DNA of 64,000 nucleotides from Bacteroidia bacterium (lineage in GTDB: Bacteria > Bacteroidota > Bacteroidia > UKL13-3): assembly GCA_025454975.1 (NCBI GenBank), contig JALONK010000007.1:1-64000 (forward strand), read 5' to 3'. Below, one piece after another: positions 1 through 9,476 of the stretch; position 1 is the stretch's first letter; each line of letters begins with the position of its first letter. The notes under the pieces are model-generated. The model saw only the letters and a program-made list of their open reading frames with translations. It was not told where the DNA came from and did not search any database. The position numbers and the translations under genes were made by a program.

Positions 1-1
1 A

Positions 2-514
2 CTCATAAAAATATCATGGGATACCAACGACTTTATATACCAATACAAAAGCACCCGCTTGCGAGTTTTTGGGGTTTTTTGCAAAGGTTGTAGCATAGGA
101 GCTTGGCATGTAGAATCAAGGTCCATTGTATTCATAAATCCAGTTACAGGAGAATTGGTTACTTATGGGAGAAATACATTGGAAATTTTGGAAGGAGGTA
201 TGCTAACATTTGATGCTGTATTTGTAGATACCTTGCGCACCGGAATAGATAGACCTGAGTTAAGCCTGAGTAATTTTATACGAGTAAACAATCCCTTTAA
301 AGAGGAGCTTAACTTAACCTTTACCCAACCTTCCACAGGCCAATTGCAATTGCACAATACCTTAGGGCAAGTGGTGTATGCACAACAAATACCATCTACC
401 CAAACCACATCATTACCAATAAATACCCAGCACCTTGACCCGGGTGTATATTATTTAACCTATACTTTAGGCCAAACCAACCAAACCTTGCTTCAAAAAT
501 TGGTGAAGTATTAG
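2..514 (+). CDS. C-terminal part of a T9SS-secreted protein (5' end outside window)
   Basis: The reading frame is open from the first bases of the window, so this is the tail of a longer gene; a TTG at 59 is not the real start. About the last 75 residues form a type A T9SS sorting domain: an N-P-F motif near the start (VNNPFKEEL), then beta strands, G-Q-V-V-Y (as in the usual LYNxxGQxV pattern), L-D-P-G-V-Y-Y-L-T-Y and a final basic KLVKY. In this family the domain directs a protein through the outer membrane and is cleaved or swapped for a lipid anchor. The preceding 95 residues show no enzyme motif I recognise, so the function of the passenger is unknown. Confidence 0.75.
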   Translation, partial: LIKISWDTNDFIYQYKSTRLRVFGVFCKGCSIGAWHVESRSIVFINPVTGELVTYGRNTLEILEGGMLTFDAVFVDTLRTGIDRPELSLSNFIRVNNPFKEELNLTFTQPSTGQLQLHNTLGQVVYAQQIPSTQTTSLPINTQHLDPGVYYLTYTLGQTNQTLLQKLVKY

Positions 515-1094
515 GTTAAATTTTTATTCCTACCCATCAAGAATTATCAAATTTTTATCAATCGAACGATCACATTTATTATAATATTAATTTTAATGCA
601 AATATTTATTCGCAAGTAAACTGTTGTTATAAAGTAATTGTATAATAAGGTTTTTCCTAACTTAATACTTAAGGCATGTAATTGTATTTCAAACATCGGT
701 CTGGTCAAATAAAGTTTTATTTGATTGATGTATGCCATGGATTCATTGATAAAACTACCATATACATTATTGCTTATTATATCAAAAATTTCAATGGTTT
801 AGGTATTTGCTAATTAAATGAAAACAATTATTTCAGGTACTTTTCAACTTCAAGCATTTAATCAAAAATTGCAATCACATCTTGAGGTAAAGGATGGACA
901 TTTTAATAGAGTCAATTTTACTATCCAATAAATTATAAAAAGTAGAATCATGAATAAATTCATATTGTCATTGCCACTGATAAGTTTTTTACCAAGGCTT
1001 TAGATAAAATTATAAGATCATGGTTCAAAAAGTTTGTAGCCTTAAATACTAATTCAGTTGCACAGAATACAGTTTTAGTTTAAGAGCCCTCAAA
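515..1094. other. Gene-poor stretch with decayed coding remnants
   Basis: This AT-rich interval between the T9SS tail and the OmpA terminator holds no complete gene. It contains one short open remnant (818-931) and, at 950, an ATG followed by a signal-peptide-like MNKFILSLPLIS that stops after 17 codons. Both look like debris of former secreted-protein genes. No clear promoter or hairpin was seen in 515-817. Confidence 0.4.
818..931 (+). pseudogene. 37-residue remnant resembling the end of a Bacteroidota lipoprotein domain
   Basis: ATG at 818 opens a 37-codon frame with the pattern I-S-G-T-F-Q-L-Q-A ... L-E-V-K-D-G-H-F. This resembles the terminal strands of small secreted or lipoprotein families of Bacteroidota (DUF6252-like: GTF.f.A ... 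i.dG.F). There is no signal peptide in frame and the frame ends just after the motif, so a truncated relic is more likely than a working gene. The family match is by eye only. Confidence 0.3.
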
Positions 1095-1096
1095 AT

Positions 1097-1133
1097 AAAA
1101 GCGGCTGTTTCCATATCAGAAACAGCCGCTTTT
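1097..1133 (-). terminator. Rho-independent terminator of the OmpA-like gene (possibly bidirectional)
   Basis: A 15-bp perfect stem (AAAAGCGGCTGTTTC and its complement) around a 7-nt loop lies 24 bases after the stop codon of the minus-strand OmpA-like gene. T-rich runs flank it on both strands. Confidence 0.85.
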
Positions 1134-1156
1134 TTACTTCATTTAATAGTGAAAAT

Positions 1157-2110
1157 TTATCTTCTGTTCTTTTCAATCAACTTATATAATTCATCCAATT
1201 TCGGAGAAAGAATAATTTCAGTTCTACGGTTCTTAGCTCTGCCTTCTGCGGTTTCATTCGATGCTTTGGGATAAAATTCACCTCTTCCTGCTGCTTGTAA
1301 ACGTTTCGGGTTTACACCATGCTCTACACTTAACAATCGAACGATGCTTAATGCACGATCAGCACTTAGCGCCCAGTTATCTTCATATTTTGCAGTTTTA
1401 ATTGGAATATTGTCGGTGTGGCCTTCAATTTGCACATCAATATCTATATTTTTATTTAGCACCTCCGCTAATGTACGTATAGCTTCTAATCCTTTTTCTT
1501 CTACCTGTGCACTTCCCGATTTAAATAATAACTTATCACTTAAAGATACATACACTTTTCCGTTTTTCATTTCAACACTAATCTCATCCGACTTAAATGC
1601 CATTAATGCTTTTTTCACGGTGTTATTCAAGGCATTTAATAAGGAATCTTGTGCATTAATAATACCTTGTAATTCAGCCAAACGTTTTTCTCGGGCTTCT
1701 AATTCTTCAGCCTTAATCTTTAACGCATTATTAAATTTTTCCGCATCACTTAAGCTACGTTTCATCAGGTCGTTATACCTCGCGTTTAATTCAGCATACT
1801 GAGCTTTTAAATCGTTATTGCGGGAAGTGCAATCAGCATATTTACCTGTTAGGGCTTTATACAACGAATCTAAGTAGCGGTATTCGGTTCCTCTTTGTGT
1901 GGTATCCTTATTAAATGCAATAACTAATTCATCTAGTGAATCGCGTTGATTCAACGATTTTTTCAATCGTTTAGATAAAAAGAAATTGTATGTTTTTTCT
2001 TTGAAAGTTTTAGGTTCATCAATCACCGACTTTGGATTGTACTGTGCTAATGAAACTTTACAAACTAAAGCCATCACACATACCAAGGTTAAACGAATGC
2101 TATTTTTCAT
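1157..2110 (-). CDS. OmpA-family peptidoglycan-binding envelope protein
   Basis: This 317-residue protein has a signal peptide ending near residue 22 (VSLAQ), a central alpha-helical region rich in charged heptads (about residues 60-165, likely coiled coil with LNARYNDLMKR and EAREKRLAEL), and a C-terminal OmpA/MotB domain (about 175-300). That domain keeps the core signature: LLFKSGSAQVEEKG, the G-H-T-D-N loop, N-W-x-L-S-x-x-R-A, and a basic RAKNRRTEIIL end. Family members bind diaminopimelate in peptidoglycan and anchor the outer membrane. It is a single gene with its own terminator. The long coiled coil suggests a periplasmic spacer rather than a beta-barrel porin. Confidence 0.88.
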   Translation of the reverse strand: MKNSIRLTLVCVMALVCKVSLAQYNPKSVIDEPKTFKEKTYNFFLSKRLKKSLNQRDSLDELVIAFNKDTTQRGTEYRYLDSLYKALTGKYADCTSRNNDLKAQYAELNARYNDLMKRSLSDAEKFNNALKIKAEELEAREKRLAELQGIINAQDSLLNALNNTVKKALMAFKSDEISVEMKNGKVYVSLSDKLLFKSGSAQVEEKGLEAIRTLAEVLNKNIDIDVQIEGHTDNIPIKTAKYEDNWALSADRALSIVRLLSVEHGVNPKRLQAAGRGEFYPKASNETAEGRAKNRRTEIILSPKLDELYKLIEKNRR

Positions 2111-2275
2111 ATGTTCACACTTTATGTATGATGCAAAAATGTAGTTTTTCCTTCATCTGCACAGGGTTGAGTTATTAAGAGCGTATCTATATTGTATAAC
2201 AATGTATACAATCTTTAAGCATCATTATTAATGTAACGGATGATGCAATGAATGACGATATCCCTAAAAATAAAA

Positions 2276-2302
2276 AAGCTGCACACCGGATGATGTGCAG
2301 CT
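2276..2302 (-). terminator. Rho-independent terminator after secDF
   Basis: A 10-bp stem (AAGCTGCACA and its complement) with an 8-nt loop lies just past the secDF stop codon. It is followed on the minus strand by a run of six T. Confidence 0.88.
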
Positions 2303-2323
2303 TACCAAGATTCTTAGCTATTA

Positions 2324-5278
2324 TTACGCTTTATTTTTCTTATCGAAATCAATTACAATAGGTGTTGCAATTCCGATTGATGAATAGGTACCGAAGATAA
2401 TACCAACTAATAAAGCGAATGTGAATCCTTTAATCACTTCACCGCCAAAAATAAATAATACCAATGCCACCAAGAATACTGTTAATGAAGTAATAATGGT
2501 ACGATTTAATGTATTATTTAAGGCATTATTGATAATTAGGGATTTATTACTTTCGGCTTTATTATTATTCATATATTCACGAATACGATCAAATACTACA
2601 ACCGTATCATTAATAGAGAAACCGATAATGGTTAAGATAGCAGCAATAAAGTTTTGATCAACCTCCATAGGGAATGGAAGTATGCCATCAAATATTGAAT
2701 AGAAACTTAACATCATTAATACGTCATGTGTTAAAGCAATAATAGCACCTAATGCATATTGCCATTTTCTGAATCGAATTAAGATATAAAGCCCTATACC
2801 CAATAAGGCAATAATTGATGCCCAAAATGACGATATTTTGATGTCGTTTGCAACTGTAGGTCCAACCTTAGCTGAACTTAAAATAGAAACATTCCCATCA
2901 ATTTTAGTTAATCCTTCTTTTAACTTAGATTCAACTTGGTCGCTTGCACTTTCACTGCTTTCATTAATTAAATAGGTAGTAGTAATTTTATACTTACTAT
3001 CACTACCGTATGACTTAACCTCAGGTGCTCCTTCAAAAGGAACTTCAAGGGCTGTTCTAATGTCTGCCTGACTAACAGGTTTAGAAAACTCAACTACATA
3101 AGTCCAACCACCTTTAAAATCTACACCTAAAGTAAATCCTTTAGTAAACATCGAAACTAAACCTGCTGCGATTAATACTCCAGAGAACAGATAGAAGCGC
3201 TTACGTTTACCTACCCACTCGTAATTGATATTACGGAATAATTTTTCTGTTGCGGCAGTTGCGTATTTTACTACTTTCCCTTTATCTAATTGCCATTCTG
3301 TTAACACACGTGATAATAATACGGCGGTAAACATTGAGGATAAAATACCTATAATTAAAGTGATGGCAAATCCTTGAACCGGTCCTGTTCCAAAACTATA
3401 TAAAACAACACCGGCAAGTAAGGTAGTTAAATTAGCATCTATAATTGAAGAAGCAGCATGAGCATATCCATCTGCAACTGCATTTTTTAAACTTCTGGCA
3501 TTATGTAAAATTTCTTCTTTTATTCGTTCATTGATTAGAACGTTAGCATCTACGGCCATACCGATGGTTAATACTATACCTGCTATACCCGGTAAGGTTA
3601 GTGCAGCTCCTAACGATGCAAGTACTCCAATAATAAAGAACACGTTGGCTAATACCGCTAAGTTGGCAATGTATCCGCTATTGCTATAATAAACCACCAT
3701 GAAAATTAGGATGATGATTGTAGCAACCACCATACTTAATAAACCTTGATTTATGGATTCAGCTCCTAAAGTTGGACCAACAACTGCCTCTTCTACAATG
3801 CGGGTTGGAGCTGGTAATTTACCGGCCTTTAATATATTTGCTAAGTCATTAGCCTCTTCAACTGTAAAGCTACCGGTAATTGATGAACGACCATTTGGAA
3901 TTTCATTTTGAACATTAGGAGAAGAGTAAACAACATCATCAAGTACAATCGCAATTGAACGACCAATATTAGCTTTGGTAAGGTTTCTCCACTGAGAAGC
4001 ACCTTGACCATTCATCATCATGGTAACTTCTACTTCGCCACTTTGACCAACATCTCTTCTTGCGTCAATTACTTTATCACCTTCTAATTGAGCACCTCCA
4101 TTCATTCCCGGTTTAATGGCGTGAAGCATAACGATTTCACCATTATCACCAACTGCCTTACTTTCCCATAAGAAACGAATATTAGAAGGAAGAGCACCTA
4201 AACTTCTAGCCCTATCTATTAATGAGTTTACTTTTGCAGTATCGCGGATAACCGACATACCACAATTAGAGCCTCTTTCAGCTAATTGACCCTTATCATC
4301 AGCGTTTGGACGAAGAACCACAAACAATGGATTCTCTTTTGTGAAATCTTCTAATTGCTTTTGAGTTGAATCGCTTTTTGCAAGGGTATCAGTGCTACTT
4401 TTTGGATTCTTATTCGCAATACCGGATAATGCACTTGAGGTTTTTGTAGAGTCGCTTGTTGAAGCAGTTGTAGAGTCTCCTTTTCCATTTGCCTTATCGG
4501 CTGCAATGGCTACGGATAATGCTTTATTAGCATCGGATAGAAATTTGAAAGCCTCAGGATTTGTGTAGGTTTCATAGAACTCTAGTTTAGCGCTACCTTG
4601 TAAAAGTTTACGAACACGGGTTGGATTATCAACTCCGGGTAATTCTACCAGGATACGTCCATTACCTTCCAATTTTTGAATGTTAGGTTGGGTAACTCCA
4701 AATTTATCAATACGGGCTCTTAAGATTTGGAAAGAACGATCAATAGCTTGATTAGCTTCTTCTTTAAGGTAATTAACTACCTCAGCATTGGTTGATGTTG
4801 GCTTTACCTTATCTTTATTATTTTGATTAGCAAAAAATGGAGCAAGCTTTCCGTCAGGAGCTAATTCAGCATAAGATTCACCAAACAAGGTTACATAATC
4901 TTTTTGTGTGGTTTTAATTTTTTCATTAGTAAGTTGAATCGCTTTGTTAAAAGTTGCGTCTGTGGTGTTATTGGCCAAAGCCTTAACTAAATCACCAATT
5001 GAAACTTCTAAGGTAACGTTCATCCCACCCTGTAAATCAAGACCAAGATTTAACTCACGTTCTTTACATTCTAAGTAGTTAAACTGTTTAAAACCTAAAT
5101 TAACCAGCGGCTCACGAGCAATACTATCTAAATAAGCCCTTTCTTTTAAAACATCGCCATTTGCATATTCTTTTGCTTCTTGTTCTGCACGATAAGTAAA
5201 CCATGTGAACGAGAGTTGAAACAAGCAAACCACCGTTAATGCGATGGCGAATAACTTAATTGCACCTTTACTTTTCAT
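2324..5278 (-). CDS. secDF: SecDF fusion, protein translocase accessory subunit
   Basis: This 984-residue fusion carries SecD in its N-terminal two thirds and SecF in the rest, the usual Bacteroidota layout. Visible landmarks are the N-terminal membrane helix, the SecD motif LGLDLQGGMNVTLEV, the P1 head region (QILRARIDKFGVTQPNIQKLEGNGRILVELPG), the helix block with GMAVDANVLINERIKEE, then SecF with LGVDFKGGWTYVVEF and GFSINDTVVVFDRIRE. Both halves of the proton-channel signature (VDANV and NDTVVVFD) are intact. SecDF uses proton motive force to pull secreted proteins across the inner membrane, a need consistent with the many Sec/T9SS substrates here. A Ser/Thr/Lys-rich low-complexity linker (about residues 263-310) interrupts the first periplasmic domain. 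Confidence 0.97.
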   Translation of the reverse strand: MKSKGAIKLFAIALTVVCLFQLSFTWFTYRAEQEAKEYANGDVLKERAYLDSIAREPLVNLGFKQFNYLECKERELNLGLDLQGGMNVTLEVSIGDLVKALANNTTDATFNKAIQLTNEKIKTTQKDYVTLFGESYAELAPDGKLAPFFANQNNKDKVKPTSTNAEVVNYLKEEANQAIDRSFQILRARIDKFGVTQPNIQKLEGNGRILVELPGVDNPTRVRKLLQGSAKLEFYETYTNPEAFKFLSDANKALSVAIAADKANGKGDSTTASTSDSTKTSSALSGIANKNPKSSTDTLAKSDSTQKQLEDFTKENPLFVVLRPNADDKGQLAERGSNCGMSVIRDTAKVNSLIDRARSLGALPSNIRFLWESKAVGDNGEIVMLHAIKPGMNGGAQLEGDKVIDARRDVGQSGEVEVTMMMNGQGASQWRNLTKANIGRSIAIVLDDVVYSSPNVQNEIPNGRSSITGSFTVEEANDLANILKAGKLPAPTRIVEEAVVGPTLGAESINQGLLSMVVATIIILIFMVVYYSNSGYIANLAVLANVFFIIGVLASLGAALTLPGIAGIVLTIGMAVDANVLINERIKEEILHNARSLKNAVADGYAHAASSIIDANLTTLLAGVVLYSFGTGPVQGFAITLIIGILSSMFTAVLLSRVLTEWQLDKGKVVKYATAATEKLFRNINYEWVGKRKRFYLFSGVLIAAGLVSMFTKGFTLGVDFKGGWTYVVEFSKPVSQADIRTALEVPFEGAPEVKSYGSDSKYKITTTYLINESSESASDQVESKLKEGLTKIDGNVSILSSAKVGPTVANDIKISSFWASIIALLGIGLYILIRFRKWQYALGAIIALTHDVLMMLSFYSIFDGILPFPMEVDQNFIAAILTIIGFSINDTVVVFDRIREYMNNNKAESNKSLIINNALNNTLNRTIITSLTVFLVALVLFIFGGEVIKGFTFALLVGIIFGTYSSIGIATPIVIDFDKKNKA

Positions 5279-5468
5279 TTGTATGTTGTTTCTGTATATA
5301 TTTAATTAATTTTCAATGGAAGAAAAAATATCAAAGCGGGCAAATATAAAGGCTGTTGCCTATTTTTACAACTACCTTTAAAAACACTTTATAGCTGATT
5401 AGCAGGCAGATAGCGAATTTGCGCCAATTTGAGTAACAATTTAGCTTTTAATGTCACCAAATTAGTAA

Positions 5469-6101
5469 TTATTTCATTTCGCGCAGTTTCCAACGAAAAT
5501 GGTCTTCTATCACTTTTAAACTATGATTAAAATGTTTGTTGTTATTGATAACAATATCTGCTTCACTTCTATAGGGTTCTAAATATTTTCGATAAGCAGG
5601 CATCACATGGTTGTCCCATTGGTATTTTACAAATTCAGCCGGTATATTCCTTTCTAAGGTATCTCGCTTTAAGCGTCGCTCTAATTGTAATTCCTCTTGT
5701 GCCTCTACGAATAATTTTAAATCAAAATGGACGGATATATCATCACGATAAAAAATAAATAAACCCTCAATAATTAAAATGGGAGCAGGGTTAAAGGTGA
5801 GCCAATCTCCCATTTGCTCTTCGTGTTGAAACCTGTATTCGCGACGTTTTACTGTTTGTCCGGCTTTTAATAATAACATGTCAGCCTTAAATGTATCTAA
5901 GTCAATACATTCAGGTAAATCGTAATTGATGTGGCCATTTTCATCCTTTTGGTGTGCTGCGGCTGTTTTGTAATAATTATCCTGTGATAAGATGCACACT
6001 TCTTCCGGCCTAAACAACCTGCCTATTTCTTTAAGAAAAGATGTTTTACCACTGGCACTTCCACCTGTTACACCTACGATATAAGGTATTTTATTAGTCA
6101 T
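5469..6101 (-). CDS. udk: Uridine kinase
   Basis: This 210-residue P-loop kinase of the uridine kinase/PRK family phosphorylates uridine and cytidine in pyrimidine salvage. The Walker A motif GGSASGKTS sits at residues 13-21 and is followed by LSQDNYYK, NYDLPECID (substrate loop) and LIIEGLFIF (Walker B region). An in-frame TTG eight codons upstream would lengthen the protein, but the ATG at 6101 (MTNKIPYIVGVTGG) gives the normal family N-terminus and is chosen. It is transcribed divergently from the TetR gene. Confidence 0.92.
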   Translation of the reverse strand: MTNKIPYIVGVTGGSASGKTSFLKEIGRLFRPEEVCILSQDNYYKTAAAHQKDENGHINYDLPECIDLDTFKADMLLLKAGQTVKRREYRFQHEEQMGDWLTFNPAPILIIEGLFIFYRDDISVHFDLKLFVEAQEELQLERRLKRDTLERNIPAEFVKYQWDNHVMPAYRKYLEPYRSEADIVINNNKHFNHSLKVIEDHFRWKLREMK

Positions 6102-6217
6102 GTATGGCTTTAATTTCGTCTGCAATTAGCAGCGAAAAAACTCATTTTGCAAATCAAAAATCTATTTTACTTGCTTGTACAACTTCGCCATTCACCGATA
6201 AATTTCTTGCAACTGCC

Positions 6218-6263
6218 GAAACTTTTGTTTCATTGGAAACTTTTAGCATAAAAAAAGTTTCCA
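6218..6263 (+). promoter_or_regulatory. Probable TetR operator: nested inverted repeats before the efflux operon
   Basis: A perfect 11-bp inverted repeat, TGGAAACTTTT (6234-6244) and its complement (6253-6263), is separated by 8 bases. Just upstream is a smaller palindrome GAAAC-TTTT-GTTTC (6218-6231), so GAAACTTTT occurs twice as a direct repeat 18 bases apart. The right arm lies where the -33 element of the downstream promoter is expected. This is the arrangement expected of an autoregulated TetR-family repressor; binding is inferred. Confidence 0.65.
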
Positions 6264-6280
6264 TTTTAAATATTCGCACC

Positions 6281-6288
6281 TACCTTTG
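6281..6288 (+). promoter_or_regulatory. Promoter -7 box of the efflux operon
   Basis: TACCTTTG is an exact match to the Bacteroidota sigma -7 consensus TAnnTTTG. It lies 19 bases before the ATG of the TetR gene, giving a very short leader. The expected -33 position falls inside the right arm of the inverted repeat, so a bound repressor would cover the promoter. Confidence 0.6.
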
Positions 6289-6307
6289 GAGCCGAAATAA
6301 ATAATCA

Positions 6308-6925
6308 ATGAGTGAAGTAAAAGATAAAATACTGGTTGAAGCAGAAACACTTTTTATGAGGTATGGCTTTAAATCAATCACCATGGATGATGTTTCTCGT
6401 GAGCTTGGAATCTCAAAGAAAACCTTATATCAGTTTTTTGCAGATAAAAACGACTTGGTTAATCAATGCGTAGATCACCATCTTGATTCAATGCAAAACA
6501 TTTGCAATCACATTATGAATAACAAAGAGAATGATGCCATTGATATGATGATATTAATTGCCGATTCGATGAAAGACATCATGAGACAAATGAATCCAAG
6601 CAGCATGTTCGATTTGAAAAAATATTTTAAACCGGCATGGGATAAGTTGGAAGAAGAAAGAAAAGGATTCATCAGAAATAGTGTAAAACAAAATTTGGAG
6701 TTGGGAATCAAAAAAGGCATTTATAGAAAAGATTTAGATATTGATGTAATATCTCGCATCTATTCTTTTTTAATTGGCTACATCATCAACCCTGATTATT
6801 ATGATACAGCGGAAATGGACATGCGGTCATTACAGGTAGAAATCATAAAGTATCATTTGCGAAGCATTTGCAGCCCTAAAGGATACGAATTACTTGAAGA
6901 AAAAATAAAAGGATTTAAAAAATAA
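6308..6925 (+). CDS. TetR/AcrR-family transcriptional regulator
   Basis: This 205-residue protein has a TetR-type DNA-binding domain in its first 50 residues: helix 1 ILVEAETLFMRYGFKSITMDDVSRELGISKKTLYQFFADKNDLV matches the family signature with the turn at ELGISKKTLYQFF. The remaining 150 residues are the variable ligand-binding and dimer region. It is the first gene of a four-gene efflux operon (16-bp gap to the TolC-like gene), so it probably represses the operon and is relieved by an unknown pump substrate or membrane stress. Confidence 0.9.
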   Translation: MSEVKDKILVEAETLFMRYGFKSITMDDVSRELGISKKTLYQFFADKNDLVNQCVDHHLDSMQNICNHIMNNKENDAIDMMILIADSMKDIMRQMNPSSMFDLKKYFKPAWDKLEEERKGFIRNSVKQNLELGIKKGIYRKDLDIDVISRIYSFLIGYIINPDYYDTAEMDMRSLQVEIIKYHLRSICSPKGYELLEEKIKGFKK

Positions 6926-6941
6926 GTAGAAACCAATAATT

Positions 6942-8285
6942 ATGAAACAACTCTTAACAATTACGGCACTTATGCTGTTGGTGTTACAAGTAAATGCACA
7001 GGTGAAAAAGTTTTCACTTCAGGAAGCTGTTGCATTTGCAAAAGCAAACAACACAACTTTAAAGAACAACAAATTAGAAGTTTTAAGTGCAAGAAAAAAG
7101 GTAATGGAAGTAGCATCCGGTATTATTCCAAATATCTCTGCCGAAGGTTCTTATCTCCACAACCTCCAAATTCCTACACAGCGTTTACCAAACTTTATTA
7201 ACAACGCACTTCCTCCTGAATCGCCCAGAGGTCCTGAATTTATTGATGCACAATTTGGTGTACCTTTTTCAGTTGCGGGAAAAGTTACTGCTTCGCAACT
7301 GTTGTTTGATGGTGGCTTTTTTATGGGGTTAAAAGCATCTCAAGAGTTCGTGCAATTGTCGCAAATAAACTTAGAACGCAACGAAGTACAAACAACAATT
7401 GATGTTAGTCGTGCCTACTACCTAGTATTACTTGCCCAAACAAATATCAATTTGTTATCATCAAATCTTACCCAACTCGAAAAAACACAATTCGATCTCG
7501 AGCAACTCGCTAAGAATGGATTGTTAGATAAAATTGAATCGGACCGAATAAACTTACAAACAAGTAATCTAAAACTACAACTTGCTAAGTTAAAAGACCA
7601 AGAAAAGGTAGCGTTGATGTTACTTAAATTACAAATGGGGATGAATGTTAACGAACCTATTGAATTGAGCGACGACTTAGAAACACTATTTAAAAATAAA
7701 CAGGTTAAAAGCAAAGAATCAACCTTAGATATGAAAAATAGGGTAGAGTATCGCCTGCTTCTCCAACAAGAAAAATTGTATACACTCAGTAAAAAAAGAT
7801 ATCAGTATGGTTATGCTCCTTCATTAGTTGGTTTTATTACGCATCAACAAAATACGTTTGGTCAAAAGTTGGGAGATATTGGGGATCTATGGTTTCCGGG
7901 TACCTTTTATGGAGTAACATTAAATGTTCCAATATTTGATGGTTTACGCAAACGCGCCCAAATACAGCAAGAAGATATCAACCTGAAGATTACCCGAAAC
8001 AATATCGAAAATTTAGAGCGTGTGATTAATGTAGAAGTTAATAGTGCTCAGTTTAATTATACACGAACATCAGAGCAATTAGATATCCAAAAGAAAAACT
8101 TAGAATTAGCTCAGGAGATTTTTAACAGGGTTCAACTTAAATACAATAATGGATTAGCCAGCACACTTGAACTCACCGTATCACAAACCGATTTAGAAAC
8201 GGCAAGAACAAATTATATCACTGCGGTGTACGACTTTTTTATCGCAGAAATGGATTATCAAAAAGCATTAGGAAACATTAAATAA
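6942..8285 (+). CDS. TolC-family outer-membrane efflux channel
   Basis: This 447-residue protein has a signal peptide ending near residue 20 (LQVNAQ) and the two-fold repeated helical outer-membrane efflux protein architecture. Each half shows long amphipathic helices, such as QEAVAFAKANNTTLKNNKLEV near the N-terminus and ARTNYITAVYDFFIAEMDYQKALG at the C-terminus. The latter closely resembles the usual last-helix signature of the family. TolC trimers form the outer-membrane exit duct for RND pumps. It is followed by the adaptor (25-bp gap) and pump genes, completing a tripartite system. Confidence 0.93.
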   Translation: MKQLLTITALMLLVLQVNAQVKKFSLQEAVAFAKANNTTLKNNKLEVLSARKKVMEVASGIIPNISAEGSYLHNLQIPTQRLPNFINNALPPESPRGPEFIDAQFGVPFSVAGKVTASQLLFDGGFFMGLKASQEFVQLSQINLERNEVQTTIDVSRAYYLVLLAQTNINLLSSNLTQLEKTQFDLEQLAKNGLLDKIESDRINLQTSNLKLQLAKLKDQEKVALMLLKLQMGMNVNEPIELSDDLETLFKNKQVKSKESTLDMKNRVEYRLLLQQEKLYTLSKKRYQYGYAPSLVGFITHQQNTFGQKLGDIGDLWFPGTFYGVTLNVPIFDGLRKRAQIQQEDINLKITRNNIENLERVINVEVNSAQFNYTRTSEQLDIQKKNLELAQEIFNRVQLKYNNGLASTLELTVSQTDLETARTNYITAVYDFFIAEMDYQKALGNIK

Positions 8286-8310
8286 AAAATTAAGCATTAC
8301 AACAAATCAT

Positions 8311-9444
8311 ATGAAAAAGATAATTTTAATCGTTACAGCGCTATCATTATTAGCATTCATTTCCTGCGGTGATAAAAACTCGCTTGAAGCAAAGAAAGCT
8401 GAACTCGAAACTTTAAAAGCTGAACAAGCTTCATTAGCCTCCAAAATTTCTGAATTGCAAGCGCAAATAGAAGCTGCCGGCGATAGTAATACCACAGAAA
8501 ACAATCGCTCTAAATTTGTTAGCGTTAACGACGTTACTAAACAAGCATTCGAGCATGCAATTATTACTCAAGGAAAGATTGATGGTGATGAAAATATAAC
8601 CTATACATCTAAAGTTCCCGGTCAAATTACGGTTGTTCGTGTAAAATCCGGCGACCGCGTTAAGGCAGGTCAAGTACTTGCGGAAATTGATAACAACATG
8701 GTTCGTCAAAATTTAGAAGCACTTAAAAAGCAATATGAGTTGGTGAATATTTTATTTGAAAAACGTAAAGCACTTTGGGATCAAAAAGTAGGAAGTGAAA
8801 TTGAATACCTTCAAGCAAAAAACCAAAAAGAAACCCTTGAAAAACAAATTGCTGCTTCAAAAGAAGGCTTGGATATGTATTTTATTAAGGCGGATTTTGC
8901 AGGTGTTGTTGATGTAGTTTCTATCAAGGCCGGACAACTTATAAATCCGGGTGTTCCGGCAATTACAATTATCAATCCTGCTGCACTAAAAATTAAAGCC
9001 GAACTTTCTGAGTCATATTTATCTCGTTTGAAAACTGGTAATAAAGTTATGATTTATTATCCCGACCTAAATGAATCTGCTGTTGCAACTGTATCACATA
9101 TCTCAAGAACGATTGACCCAATGACTCGAACCTTTAAAGTGGAAATAAATCTGCCATCTAATCCTAATTTAAATCCGAATATGGTTGCAGAACTCCGTAT
9201 AGTTGATTACAATAATCCTCAAACCATTGTTGTGCCGGTAAACACTATTCAATACTTGGATAATGAGCAAGTAGTATTTATTGCAGTAGATAATGGTAAA
9301 GAAAAAATTGCCCGAAAAGTTGTTGTTAAATCAGGTGATTCTTATGATAATAAAACAGAAATCATATCAGGCTTAAAAGTTGGTGATAAACTTATAACTA
9401 CCGGTTATCAAGATTTGGTAGATGGACAATCAATTAAATTTTAA
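8311..9444 (+). CDS. RND efflux periplasmic adaptor (lipoprotein, HlyD/MFP family)
   Basis: This 377-residue membrane-fusion protein has a lipoprotein signal with the lipobox LLAFISC, giving a modified Cys at residue 19. Next come a short coiled-coil segment (KKAELETLKAEQASLASKISELQAQ), a biotinyl-lipoyl-like half motif (VPGQITVVRVKSGDRVKAGQVLAEID), a helical hairpin, the second lipoyl half (KADFAGVVDVVSIKAGQLINPG) and a beta-barrel domain ending in GLKVGDKLITTGYQDLVDGQSI. It bridges the pump and the TolC-like channel encoded on either side. The extra coiled coil before the first lipoyl half is a little unusual. Confidence 0.93.
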   Translation: MKKIILIVTALSLLAFISCGDKNSLEAKKAELETLKAEQASLASKISELQAQIEAAGDSNTTENNRSKFVSVNDVTKQAFEHAIITQGKIDGDENITYTSKVPGQITVVRVKSGDRVKAGQVLAEIDNNMVRQNLEALKKQYELVNILFEKRKALWDQKVGSEIEYLQAKNQKETLEKQIAASKEGLDMYFIKADFAGVVDVVSIKAGQLINPGVPAITIINPAALKIKAELSESYLSRLKTGNKVMIYYPDLNESAVATVSHISRTIDPMTRTFKVEINLPSNPNLNPNMVAELRIVDYNNPQTIVVPVNTIQYLDNEQVVFIAVDNGKEKIARKVVVKSGDSYDNKTEIISGLKVGDKLITTGYQDLVDGQSIKF

Positions 9445-9476
9445 CTCATCTCAAGGTTTATAATAATTCAATTCTT

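Noticed and set aside
80-514. The first frame as a complete 151-residue protein starting at TTG 59.
   Set aside because: The frame stays open to the window edge and lacks a signal peptide, which a T9SS cargo must have.
547-738. 63-codon minus-strand frame in the gene-poor left region.
   Set aside because: The product is Ile/Asn-rich as expected from random AT-rich DNA, and no motif or promoter supports it.
6104-6304. 66-codon plus-strand frame upstream of the TetR gene.
   Set aside because: It covers the divergent promoter, the operator palindromes and the -7 box, has no recognisable domain and overlaps the udk start region.
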